Assembly (NCBI GenBank): GCA_964400735.1
Contig: CAYNVQ010000013.1
Span: 1-64,000, forward strand
DNA length: 64,000 bases
From: CAYNVQ01 sp964400735
GTDB taxonomy: Bacteria; Acidobacteriota; Aminicenantia; Aminicenantales; Aminicenantaceae
Direction of reading: 5' to 3'
Of this stretch, positions 9,517 to 17,381 are shown in pieces. Numbering within the stretch: the first letter of the stretch is position 1; the number at the start of each line of letters is the position of its first letter. The notes beneath the pieces were generated by a model. The model searched no databases, had not been told where the DNA came from, and worked only from the letters and a program-made list of their open reading frames with translations. The position numbers and the translations under genes are program-made.

Positions 9517-9811
9517 TTGTCCCTACTATATATAACGGAAAAGGATTGTCAATCCTCTATCCTAAAGATGTGATAGAATCCTCAAAAAAACGATGCAGCA
9601 CGCAACCCAGAATTTAACGTCTTGATGTTTGAGTCATTCAGGTTAGCAAATTATATCACGATCGATTGGGCTTTCAGAAGTGGTTGAACTTGCCATTCAG
9701 GATTTAGCCTGAATAAAAATTCTCTCCCCGGAATCCTTTGGCTCTTTACCCTAATGAGAGAAACGATTATAGTAATGGGGGTGAGAGACAGTTCGTTTTC
9801 AGGCCTCTGAT

Positions 9812-10807
9812 ATGAAAGAACAAAAGATAGGGAGAATTGACACCGCTTTGGGTAGGCTGGGAGAGAACGAGACAGAATGCCGGCTTTGTCCTCGGGAGTG
9901 CGGCGTCAACCGGAAAAAGGGAGACGAGGGATTCTGCCAGACGACAAATCAGGTAATCCTGTCCCATGCCGTGCTTCATTTCGGGGAAGAGCCGGTGCTG
10001 AGCGGCTGTCACGACTGTGCAGAGCATAACGCTGGAGCCTCCCCTCAAAAAGGAGGATCTGGTGCCCTTTTTTTCTCCGGCTGCAATCTGAAGTGCTGTT
10101 TTTGCCAGAACTATCAGTTGAGCTGGTTGAACCGGGGAAAAGAGATTTCTCCTGAAGAGATCGCTTCCCACATGCTCGCCCTCCAAGAAAAAGGAGCTCT
10201 GAATATCAACCTGGTTTCCCCGACTCACATCGTCATGCCCCTTCTGAAGGCTTTGAAGTTGGCCTACGCTCAAGGCCTGAACATCCCCCTGGTTTACAAT
10301 TCAAACGGTTATGAAAAAAGAGAGATCATCCAGCACTTGGACGGAATCGTGGACATCTATCTTCCCGACTGCAAATATTTTTCCTCTCGGTTGAGCCAAA
10401 ACCTTTCCTGTGCTTCAGACTATTTCACCCACGCCGGCCCGGCCCTGCTCGAGATGTACCGCCAGCAGCCTACGCTTGTGTGCGACGAGAACGAAATAGC
10501 ACGCAAAGGGCTCATCATCCGACACCTAGTTCTTCCCGGGCAGAGTGAAGATTCTCTTCAGGTCCTGGAATGGATCGCCCAAAACCTCTCCCTTTCGGTC
10601 TGCCTCAGCCTGATGAGCCAGTACTGTCCCTGTTTCAAGGCCCCGGCTTATCTGCAGAAAACGATGGATCCGGACGAATACAGAAAAGTCGTGGATAGGG
10701 CACAGGATCTGGGATTCGAAGCCCTGTTCATCCAGCCCGAACCTTTCGTGCCTGAAGAACACCGAACCCCCGATTTCGACCGCAAAGATCCTTTTGAGTG
10801 GACTTAG
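9812..10807 (+). CDS. Radical SAM protein, PflX-like (COG1313)
   Basis: A 331-residue Fe-S enzyme of the pyruvate-formate-lyase-activase-like group. An N-terminal cysteine cluster CRLCPRECGVNRKKGDEGFC (about 22-41) is followed by the radical-SAM triad CNLKCCFC (C-x3-C-x2-C), which binds the SAM-ligated 4Fe-4S cluster. Further family motifs are VYNSNGYEKREII, DIYLPDCKYF and LPGQSEDS. The target of activation is unknown; no glycyl-radical enzyme lies nearby. Its TAG stop is part of a TAGCCTGAA repeat. Confidence 0.87.
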   Translation: MKEQKIGRIDTALGRLGENETECRLCPRECGVNRKKGDEGFCQTTNQVILSHAVLHFGEEPVLSGCHDCAEHNAGASPQKGGSGALFFSGCNLKCCFCQNYQLSWLNRGKEISPEEIASHMLALQEKGALNINLVSPTHIVMPLLKALKLAYAQGLNIPLVYNSNGYEKREIIQHLDGIVDIYLPDCKYFSSRLSQNLSCASDYFTHAGPALLEMYRQQPTLVCDENEIARKGLIIRHLVLPGQSEDSLQVLEWIAQNLSLSVCLSLMSQYCPCFKAPAYLQKTMDPDEYRKVVDRAQDLGFEALFIQPEPFVPEEHRTPDFDRKDPFEWT

Positions 10808-10820
10808 CCTGAACGATTCT
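10805..10820 (+). repeat. TAGCCTGAA stop-embedded short repeat
   Basis: TAGCCTGAACGATTCT begins with the stop codon of the preceding radical SAM gene and matches the first half of the palindrome found intact at 49797-49819. Confidence 0.35.
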
Positions 10821-10848
10821 CATCATCATTTTTTTTGATAAAAGAGGC

Positions 10849-10881
10849 TTTTAGGAGTGGTTACAGCGACCACTCCTAAAA
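10849..10881 (+). repeat. Perfect 13-bp hairpin, possibly a minimal copy of the dispersed element
   Basis: TTTTAGGAGTGGT (10849-10861) and its exact complement (10869-10881) flank loop TACAGCG. The arm and loop resemble the left end of repeat copy A (AGGAATGGT-TGCAGCG at 16222-16238). No U-tract follows on the plus strand, so a standard terminator is unlikely. Confidence 0.5.
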
Positions 10882-10949
10882 ACCGGCGTACGTTTTCTGC
10901 TATCAAAGAAAAGATGTCTATATTTATTTCGCAAGGAGGAAATCAGCCC

Positions 10950-11759
10950 ATGAAACCATGCCTAGCCATCTTGTCGCTTCTTGTCCTTTGTTTGCCTATC
11001 TTCTCCATTCCAGATAAGTCATCCGTGAACCTGGAAGACCTGACCTGGATCGAAGCGGAAAAGGTTCTGAAAGAGTACGAGGTGGTATTGATCGCACTAG
11101 GAGCCAGGACTAAAGAGCACGGCCCTCATCTTCTCCTTAAAAATGATTATGTCATGGCCGAGTATTTGAAGGACCGCGTCATCCAGGAGGTTCCGGTCAT
11201 CGTGATGCCCACTCTTCAGTACGGCTATTATCCCTCTTTTCTGGAATATCCTGGTTCCGTCTCCATCCAGGCAGAAACCTTCAAGAACCTCATCAAGGAT
11301 ATCTGCTTTTCCATGAACGGCTATGGGGTCGAAAAATTCTATGTGCTCAACACCGGGGTCTCCACCCTCAGGCCCCTCGCCGAAGCCAAAAAAGAACTCC
11401 TTCCTAAGGGGATTGTCCTGAACTATCTGAACGTCCTCGAAGTGGACGAAAAACTACCCGCTGGATTTATGGAGCAGGAAGGCGGCACTCATGCCGACGA
11501 GGGAGAGACATCCATGATGCTGTACATTGCACCCGAGACGGTCGATATGTCCAAAGCCGTAAAGGATTACGACTCTCGACCGGGAAGAAAAGGCCTGACC
11601 AGGGATCCGAAAGGAGCAGGGACTTACAGCCCGACCGGAATATGGGGGGATCCGACTTTAGCGACAAGGGACAAAGGGAAGATTATCGTCGAAGCCACGG
11701 TGGCGGAAATTGTCAGGCAGGTTAAAGAACTGATAGCTCTGAAGGTCGACAAAGACTGA
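10950..11759 (+). CDS. Secreted creatininase-family amidohydrolase-like protein
   Basis: The start is the ATG at 10950, preceded by an AAGGAGG site at 10934-10940; longer in-frame starts lack one. Residues 1-20 form a Sec signal peptide (LAILSLLVLCLPIFS). The creatininase fold is recognised from KEHGPHLLLKND (55-66) and the later THADEGETSMM. In canonical creatininases the metal site reads E-x-H-G-P-H; here the Glu position is Lys55 and a Glu (56) sits next to the His, so metal binding may differ. The substrate is likely a cyclic amide, unproven. 269 residues. Confidence 0.8.
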   Translation: MKPCLAILSLLVLCLPIFSIPDKSSVNLEDLTWIEAEKVLKEYEVVLIALGARTKEHGPHLLLKNDYVMAEYLKDRVIQEVPVIVMPTLQYGYYPSFLEYPGSVSIQAETFKNLIKDICFSMNGYGVEKFYVLNTGVSTLRPLAEAKKELLPKGIVLNYLNVLEVDEKLPAGFMEQEGGTHADEGETSMMLYIAPETVDMSKAVKDYDSRPGRKGLTRDPKGAGTYSPTGIWGDPTLATRDKGKIIVEATVAEIVRQVKELIALKVDKD

Positions 11760-11816
11760 TAGCCGCTGCGGTCAAATTGTCTTAAAATCAAGCCAAGGAG
11801 TTCGACATCGTCTTTA

Positions 11817-12590
11817 TCATCGAAAACCTAAAGCCTGACTCATTTCCCGAAGTTTGGATTGTATCCGTTCCACGTTGTCCGGCCCCATACGCAATAGATG
11901 TTTTTGGGCAGCGCTGAGCTTCTCCAATTCGGGATCAACCATCGTATAAGTGACGACTTTTTTTTCCACTTGGATCTCCTCATCGACGACAGGAACTTTA
12001 AGCAGTTCCTCGATGGCTTTTTTCAGCGTGTCATCGAAATTCGCTTCTGGGTAGCCCAAATCTTGGTAAGCTTCCTGCAGGGCAGGCCCCAATTTCTTAT
12101 ACAGTGTTACGGTCCCTTTAGTGTCCAGAGAAGTAAAAACCTCGGCCACCGGTTCATACCGCTCATAGCTTGCGGGGTCAATAATATATTCGCCGGATTC
12201 CTCGATGACCTCGAAATCGCCTTCCGGTTTAAAAAAGCCGATATGAGGCCGGGGGCTTTGTCCGAGAGCAATGTTGTCGACAGCGGCCACGAACTTTCGG
12301 ATCAGGTCCTTGCTCATCAGCCACGCCGCCAATCTGGGATTCGATGAGAGCCCACTGGCCAGCTCCCGCACAACTTCATCGCTTTCATTCAAATCCACTT
12401 CTATCGGTTCCACCCTTTCTTCCGCTTCGAGTTTTTCCTCTTCCGCCGGCCTCGGCTCCTGAACCATTTCGCTGACATCGGTAGGCTGCTCCGGTTTCTG
12501 GTAAATGAAAAAATAATAAACGGCAACTCCTATGGCCACCAAAACAATAAATATGATTCCGGCCAGGATGACTTTTTTCTTTTCTTCCAT
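11817..12590 (-). CDS. DUF3014 membrane-anchored protein
   Basis: A 257-residue protein. The start at 12590 is preceded by GAGGAGG; the longer frame to 12695 overlaps the upstream gene. One N-terminal membrane helix (about 6-28) is followed by an acidic Pro/Glu-rich linker, then the DUF3014 domain (about 75-250) with LSSNPRLAAWLMSKDLIRKF and YPEANFDDTLKKAIEELL. Function unknown; it should face the periplasm. It begins 21 bases after the DUF4097-type lipoprotein gene, implying one operon. Confidence 0.8.
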   Translation of the reverse strand: MEEKKKVILAGIIFIVLVAIGVAVYYFFIYQKPEQPTDVSEMVQEPRPAEEEKLEAEERVEPIEVDLNESDEVVRELASGLSSNPRLAAWLMSKDLIRKFVAAVDNIALGQSPRPHIGFFKPEGDFEVIEESGEYIIDPASYERYEPVAEVFTSLDTKGTVTLYKKLGPALQEAYQDLGYPEANFDDTLKKAIEELLKVPVVDEEIQVEKKVVTYTMVDPELEKLSAAQKHLLRMGPDNVERIQSKLREMSQALGFR

Positions 12591-12610
12591 TTTTTCCTCC
12601 TCGAATATTT

Positions 12611-13411
12611 TCAATCCTTCTCGATTTTGTTGATTTTGATTTGACCGTTGAGAGCGGTTAGGGAGATAAAAGTTCCGCCTTCTCCTAGCTGCCAATCGAT
12701 TTCTTTTTTATCGGAAGGAATTTCAAAATCGAAATCGCTGCTGATCTCTCCGTTGGGGAAGCTGGCCTCGATATGGGCCCGCACATCTTCCTCAAGAGAA
12801 AGCGTGATATCTCCTTCTTTGGAAGTTATGACAATTTCATCCTGCTCCCGCAGGTCATACAGACTGGCTTCTATCGAACCTGTAATAACCGAAGCCGACA
12901 GGGATCCGGAAAACCCATCTAAAACGACATCGCCTTCTGCCAAATCCAGATGTATCTCGCCATAAACTTCAGATATTATGATGGTTCCTCTCTCGACCAC
13001 GATATCCTTAAGGTTGATCGAATGGGGAACATCGATGGAGAAATGGACAGTACCTGCTTCTTCATCTCCTGCAGCACTCTTCGTTCTGATTTTGACGAAA
13101 TCTTCAAACTGATCAAAAACGATTCCTGGCGAAAATTCATTCCAGGGATAGACATAGACCCTTGTCCTTTCCGGCCATTGAACTATCTTCCGGGCATACA
13201 CATCCAGCTCTTCCCTCTCCCACCCGGCTATTTCCACATCCCCATTAACATTCTCCAATGAAAGAGTGCCTCCGGGCTCGAAAGGAACGACTTTATGGTA
13301 GTCCTCCATAGGAACTCTTCCTTCCTCATATGGATAATCGACCCTTATATAGAAACAGGAACACAAAAACAACAGTGAAAGGATAACCGCCGAAATGAAT
13401 ATTCTTCTCAT
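12611..13411 (-). CDS. DUF4097-type beta-helical lipoprotein
   Basis: A 266-residue protein with a lipoprotein signal (hydrophobic stretch 5-18, lipobox region LLFLCSC). The rest is a repetitive beta-strand pattern typical of DUF4097/putative auto-transporter-adhesin-head proteins: GGTLSLENVNGDVEIAGW, GEIHLDLAEGDVVLDGFSG and GDITLSLEEDVRAHIEASFP. Probably an envelope surface scaffold; no catalytic motif is seen. First gene of a two-gene operon with the DUF3014 protein. Confidence 0.78.
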   Translation of the reverse strand: MRRIFISAVILSLLFLCSCFYIRVDYPYEEGRVPMEDYHKVVPFEPGGTLSLENVNGDVEIAGWEREELDVYARKIVQWPERTRVYVYPWNEFSPGIVFDQFEDFVKIRTKSAAGDEEAGTVHFSIDVPHSINLKDIVVERGTIIISEVYGEIHLDLAEGDVVLDGFSGSLSASVITGSIEASLYDLREQDEIVITSKEGDITLSLEEDVRAHIEASFPNGEISSDFDFEIPSDKKEIDWQLGEGGTFISLTALNGQIKINKIEKD

Positions 13412-13549
13412 TGTTCCTCCTTCTCTACCTTTTTTATTATACGATTTTCTCCGTGTAAATTTCCAATCGGAAAATTCCCGGTCATGTAAATTGATATTTA
13501 TGCTTGAAACAAAATTTGAAATTTAACATATTATTTTTTATATGGATTT

Positions 13550-13928
13550 CTTCGGGTCTATTACGGCCATCCGGCCTCTAGCTAAGAAGGGATCAATGTC
13601 GAGTATGTCAGGAACCGATGCGGGGTGAAACTGGCGCACCGTGACACGGTGCGGGTCGATTTCGTAGCCGGAATACCCGACTCCGGAATCGGCCATGGCC
13701 TAGGATACGCCAGCACATCAGGCATCCCGTTCAGACGGCCTTTCGTGAAATATACTCCTACTTGGCCGCGCAGCTTCATGCCCCAGGATCAAAAGGTGAG
13801 GGATTTGGTCGCCAAAATGAAGCTCATTCCGGTCTACATTACAATAACAAAGGTTGGAAGATCTGGTGGACGCCATTTCACTGCCTAAGGAAAAGCTGTG
13901 CATCTAGTGCTGGGATGGCGCTGAGTGA
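13550..13928 (+). pseudogene. purF: Decayed amidophosphoribosyltransferase (purF) remnant
   Basis: Plus-strand translation gives two PurF pieces in different frames. The first (about 13550-13838) reads VYYGHPASS, a stop (TAA 13583), EGINVEYVRNRCGVKLAHRD, then GIPDSGIGHGLGYASTSGIP and RSFMPQDQKVRDLVAKMKLI, the PRPP-binding and following region. The second (about 13836-13928) reads QRLEDLVDAISLPKEKLC with in-frame TAA and TAG, then CWDGAE and a stop, matching the PurF C-terminus. The N-terminal glutamine amidotransferase domain and the segment between the pieces are missing. It cannot encode an enzyme. An intact purF is presumably elsewhere. Confidence 0.82.
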
Positions 13929-13958
13929 AGAGAGATAAAAAGAACGTCGAAGGATAAC

Positions 13959-14840
13959 TCACCAAATACGGGATGCGCTTTTTTCGCTGGCCTTCTGGGC
14001 CAGTCCCAAGTAATCGAGACCTGCGTACTCAACCACCAAAAATGTCTTATCACTATTTCCATGAAGCCGAAGGTGAACTTGGGTCTCGGAATCCTGCCAT
14101 GTGGATTCGAACTTCAGGTGACCCAGGCTGAGGGCTTCCCCCCAGTTGTTTGGTTCTTTTTTGTACCTATCGTTCTGCCACGTGGCGCTATCCGCCAGAG
14201 GTTTTCCATATTTTTCCGCCAATATATCCCTTATTTTTGAATAGTCTTGGATATATTGATTTTTATCCCCATGTTTGGCCAAAAAACTATATTTGGCTTT
14301 GACCAGCATATTCTCGGCAAACACATAGCCTATCATACAATCCATGTTCAGTATTTTCTGCATATATTGAATAATGTCCAAGCCATTCGTGTTCGCTTGT
14401 TCATCCGGATAGCCTTCCAGACGAAGAATCTGCTGTTTACTCATTCCCCAACGGGCGTTTCTGAAGTTGGTTTCAGGGATGGCATCCGTTCTTTCTTCTT
14501 TCCCCTCCTGCTGTATCATGTTCTTTTTTGTCACTTCATAAAGTTTCTTGACTAAGGAATCAAGAATGTATCCAGATCTTGTATTGCCCGTTTTTTCAGA
14601 TGTGAAATAGACATAATTCCAGTTTGTCCGGAATTTTCTTTCACTGCCCAAAGACACAAGAGTCCCCCTTTTTAAAGTGGCGACCACTGTGCTCTTATTA
14701 TCCGGGTCCAGATGAATCGGAGCCTCATCGGCGACAACGACAAGCTTCCTGCTGGAACATTGGAGCCAGCCTGAGTTCAGGCAAAGCATAAATGCGGGGA
14801 ATAAACAAAGAGCTAAGAATCTTTTCGTTTTGTCTCGCAC
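13959..14840 (-). CDS. Exported SH3-domain protein of unknown function
   Basis: A 293-residue protein with an N-terminal signal (about 8-30; ends LNSGWLQCSS, possibly a lipoprotein). An SH3b-like segment (about 33-95) contains APIHLDPDNKSTVVATLKRG. The C-terminal domain (about 120-285) begins with FRNARWGMSKQQILRLEG, a motif seen in several uncharacterised bacterial lipoproteins, and ends in beta strands. Likely an envelope protein. Only the SH3 assignment is fold-level; no function can be given. Confidence 0.7.
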   Translation of the reverse strand: MRDKTKRFLALCLFPAFMLCLNSGWLQCSSRKLVVVADEAPIHLDPDNKSTVVATLKRGTLVSLGSERKFRTNWNYVYFTSEKTGNTRSGYILDSLVKKLYEVTKKNMIQQEGKEERTDAIPETNFRNARWGMSKQQILRLEGYPDEQANTNGLDIIQYMQKILNMDCMIGYVFAENMLVKAKYSFLAKHGDKNQYIQDYSKIRDILAEKYGKPLADSATWQNDRYKKEPNNWGEALSLGHLKFESTWQDSETQVHLRLHGNSDKTFLVVEYAGLDYLGLAQKASEKSASRIW

Positions 14841-14972
14841 GTTACTTCCCCTTTACTACGTTTTGGCCCCCTCTTTATGCTTCTCGCTCCCTGAGATCTT
14901 ATAATTCATCACTATCCAGTACCCGCGATGAATATTATCGAAAACAATAGGCCAGAAACACAATCCTCTTTT

Positions 14973-15004
14973 GGGGTGAATTTTAAAAAAAATTTTATCA
15001 CCCC
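14973..15004 (-). other. Hairpin overlapping the stop of the M48 protease gene
   Basis: GGGGTGA (14973-14979) and TCACCCC (14998-15004) flank an A+T-rich, itself largely self-complementary loop. On the minus strand the first arm contains the stop TGA of the upstream protease gene. No U-tract follows, so it may protect the mRNA 3' end or be a bidirectional structure. Confidence 0.45.
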
Positions 15005-16134
15005 TGGGAGGGTTCGAATTTCTCTGCCATCTCTAGACGTTCTCCGACAGGGGGGTGAGAATAATACAGAAATTTCACCCACCATTCAGGATAGGCATTG
15101 GAAAGGTTTCTGTCGGCCAATCCGGCCAGGGCGGTCATAAACGGCCGTTTATCGTGTGTGCTTTGGAGAGCATACCGGTCGGCCTGCCTTTCGAAAATCC
15201 GTGAAAGGGCATTATTCAAGGGGCCGAAAAGGAGCCATGACAGGACTCCCAAAAGGATTGCAAATACCGGAATGAGGGCAAGATTCCAGCGGTTAGTGGT
15301 GAGAAATCGGGGAAACAGCGCTTTTAGCGAGATATGAAGAATAAAAAAAACGACAGCCTGCTGTCCGGTCCCGATTAAAATGTTTTTCCATATATGACGA
15401 TATCTGTAATGGCCGACCTCATGGGCTATGATGGATACGATCTCGTGATTGTTCATATTGGCCAATAAATTATCCCCTAATACGACCCTCCTCGTCTTTC
15501 CGAGTCCAGCCAAAAAGGCATTTTCTTTCTTGGTCTGGCGGCTCATGTCTTCTTTGAAGAATCCGCTGCTTTTAAGGCCCCCTTCGAAGAGGATCCTCTC
15601 CAGGGCTCCAGTCAATTCCTCATCCTCGATCGGGGTGTATTTGTTGAAAATCGGGGCTAAAACAACTGGAAACAAAGTGGCCATAACAACACTCACCAAA
15701 GCCATGGCACCGGCGGCAAGAATCCACCACCATTGCGATGCAGCGGCCATGATCCACAGGAGGAGTCCGAGGAGAAAAAGGAAAATGACGAGTCCCACGA
15801 AGAATGATTTTGTCTGCTCCCACAACCAGCTTTTCACCGTCTGATTGGAAAAATTCCACTTGTGCTCATGAACGTAGCCCGAGTAGAAGGCGAGAGGAAA
15901 ACCGAATACTGTCATGGAAAAGGTTAATACGGTGACATAAACGAAAAAAGTCCAGATGAAGGAGGAACCCAGTTCAAGGTTAGCCAAGTAAAGGCTCGCT
16001 CCACTGAAATAAAAGGACAGGAGAAAAACCAGAGACACAGCCAAGCCCGCCAAGCCTAGAAATCGCTTTTCCTTTTCATACTGTTTGGCTTTTTTCTGGC
16101 TTTCTTTGTCCAGCAAGGGATGGATATTTTCCAT
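14998..16134 (-). CDS. M48-family membrane zinc metalloprotease (Ste24/CAAX-protease-like)
   Basis: A 378-residue integral membrane protease. Hydrophobic segments near 25-45, 60-85, 110-150 and 260-300 flank the zinc motif HEVGH (in SIIAHEVGHYRYRHIW). The third ligand lies in the C-terminal RIFERQADRYAL segment. The N-terminal region resembles the CAAX prenyl-protease N-domain (WLWEQTKSFFVGLV). Probably membrane-protein quality control. I chose the ATG at 16134; a TTG four codons upstream is possible. Confidence 0.88.
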   Translation of the reverse strand: MENIHPLLDKESQKKAKQYEKEKRFLGLAGLAVSLVFLLSFYFSGASLYLANLELGSSFIWTFFVYVTVLTFSMTVFGFPLAFYSGYVHEHKWNFSNQTVKSWLWEQTKSFFVGLVIFLFLLGLLLWIMAAASQWWWILAAGAMALVSVVMATLFPVVLAPIFNKYTPIEDEELTGALERILFEGGLKSSGFFKEDMSRQTKKENAFLAGLGKTRRVVLGDNLLANMNNHEIVSIIAHEVGHYRYRHIWKNILIGTGQQAVVFFILHISLKALFPRFLTTNRWNLALIPVFAILLGVLSWLLFGPLNNALSRIFERQADRYALQSTHDKRPFMTALAGLADRNLSNAYPEWWVKFLYYSHPPVGERLEMAEKFEPSQG

Positions 16135-16188
16135 GGCTCGCAACAAGCATAGGATACTTCATCCTCTGTCTCCAATCAACCAAGCGGA

Positions 16189-16474
16189 ATCATCTTTTCC
16201 TCCGCTATAAATAGGGCTTATAGGAATGGTTGCAGCGACCCTTGAAGATTTAGCCTTCCCGAACCGTTCTTCAAAGGTAACAATATGAGCACGATAAGTC
16301 AAAATATTTGGGATCAGTATTAACATAACATAAGGACCAATGTTTTAGATCGATCATGCGCAGTTCCGCAGCCGCCGAGAAGAGAGGAGAAGGAATGGCG
16401 TTAAAAATCTGAAGGGAGCAAAACCATTCCTGAAGGCCTGCCTAGATCAAATTAATTCAGGATGAAAAGATGAT
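16189..16474 (+). repeat. Dispersed element, copy A (distinct arm class)
   Basis: Inner inverted arms AGGAATGGTT (16222-16231) / AACCATTCCT (16422-16431); outer arms ATCATCTTTTC (16189-16199) / GAAAAGATGAT (16464-16474). The core includes GCAGCGACC, GATTTAGCCTTCCCGAACCG, TGAGCACGA, ATTAACATA, GTTCCGCAGCCGCCGAGAAG (16363-16382) and GGAATGGCGTTAAAAATCTG, all shared with copies C and F. The arms are unrelated in sequence to those of other copies. No coding potential. Confidence 0.8.
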
Positions 16475-16555
16475 CATTTGTGAATCGATAGCGTTGCGTT
16501 TTTTCAGGACAAGGGGTATCATGCAGGAGAAATTTACGATTGACCAGGATAACGG

Positions 16556-17302
16556 ATGGATTACTGGAACTTACTGCTTCTTTTCGGGGTCGGTTCCATC
16601 GCAGGATTCATCAACGTAAATGCTGGCGGCGGATCGAGCCTAACCTTGCCAGCCCTCATTTTTATGGGCCTTGACGGCGCTCTGGCCAACGGCACCAACC
16701 GTGTCGCCATTTTCGTCCAGAACCTCTTCGCCGTGGTCTCTTTCCACAAAAACAAGATGCACCAATTCAGAACCAGCACAGAACTTTCGCTCCTAACTCT
16801 TCCCGGCGCTATCCTGGGGGCTGTCTTGGCTGTGCGTATCAGCAGCGCTCTGTTTGAACGCATTGTCGGCGTCGTTTTAATTTTCATCGTCCTATCCCTC
16901 TTCATTTCTGGTTCTTACAGGGAAAGAAGTCCCGGCCAAAAGGAAAAGAGAAACTGGCTGATCTATCCAGCTCTGGTGGCAATAGGTTTTTACGGAGGAT
17001 TTCTCCAGATCGGGGTCGGATTTCTCTTAATGGCGGCCCTTTATCATCTGCTCAAGGTCGACCTTATTACGGTCATCATGCACAAGGTCTTCATCATTCT
17101 GCTCTACACCCTGCCCGCCCTCGTCATTTTTACGATCACGGGAAACGTAAACTGGAAATACGGCCTAGCCCTTGCGTCAGGTAATGCCCTGGGGGGATGG
17201 TGGGGTGCGCATGCCGCAGTCAAGGGCGGCGAAAAAATCATCCGCATCATCCTGGCTGTCAGCATATCCATCATGGCTCTCAAACTCTTCGGTCTTTTCT
17301 AG
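16556..17302 (+). CDS. TSUP (TauE/SafE) family membrane transporter
   Basis: A 248-residue inner-membrane permease with about seven or eight hydrophobic segments in two homologous halves. The first half has the family motif GFINVNAGGGSSLTLPALIF (about 17-36) and NGTNRVAIFVQNL; the second has GFYGGFLQIGVGFLLMAAL and ASGNALGGWWGAH. The family exports or imports sulfur oxyanions or organic acids; the substrate here is unknown. The next gene, sdhA, starts 79 bases downstream, so a dicarboxylate link is possible but unproven. Confidence 0.88.
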   Translation: MDYWNLLLLFGVGSIAGFINVNAGGGSSLTLPALIFMGLDGALANGTNRVAIFVQNLFAVVSFHKNKMHQFRTSTELSLLTLPGAILGAVLAVRISSALFERIVGVVLIFIVLSLFISGSYRERSPGQKEKRNWLIYPALVAIGFYGGFLQIGVGFLLMAALYHLLKVDLITVIMHKVFIILLYTLPALVIFTITGNVNWKYGLALASGNALGGWWGAHAAVKGGEKIIRIILAVSISIMALKLFGLF

Positions 17303-17381
17303 AGTCCCGCTGTTTCGCTTGACAATTCCCCGGGACGAACGTATTTTAGTGAATCATCGAGACTCAGAAAAGGACTTCCTT

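Noticed and set aside
10849..10881. Perfect hairpin as a rho-independent terminator of the radical SAM gene
   Set aside because: It is followed by A residues, not a U-tract, on the plus strand and resembles the end of a repeat family instead.
17172..17381. N-terminal extension of the SdhA frame back to 17172
   Set aside because: It lies inside the TauE/SafE gene in another frame and has no similarity to SdhA N-termini; a ribosome site favours the start at 17382.
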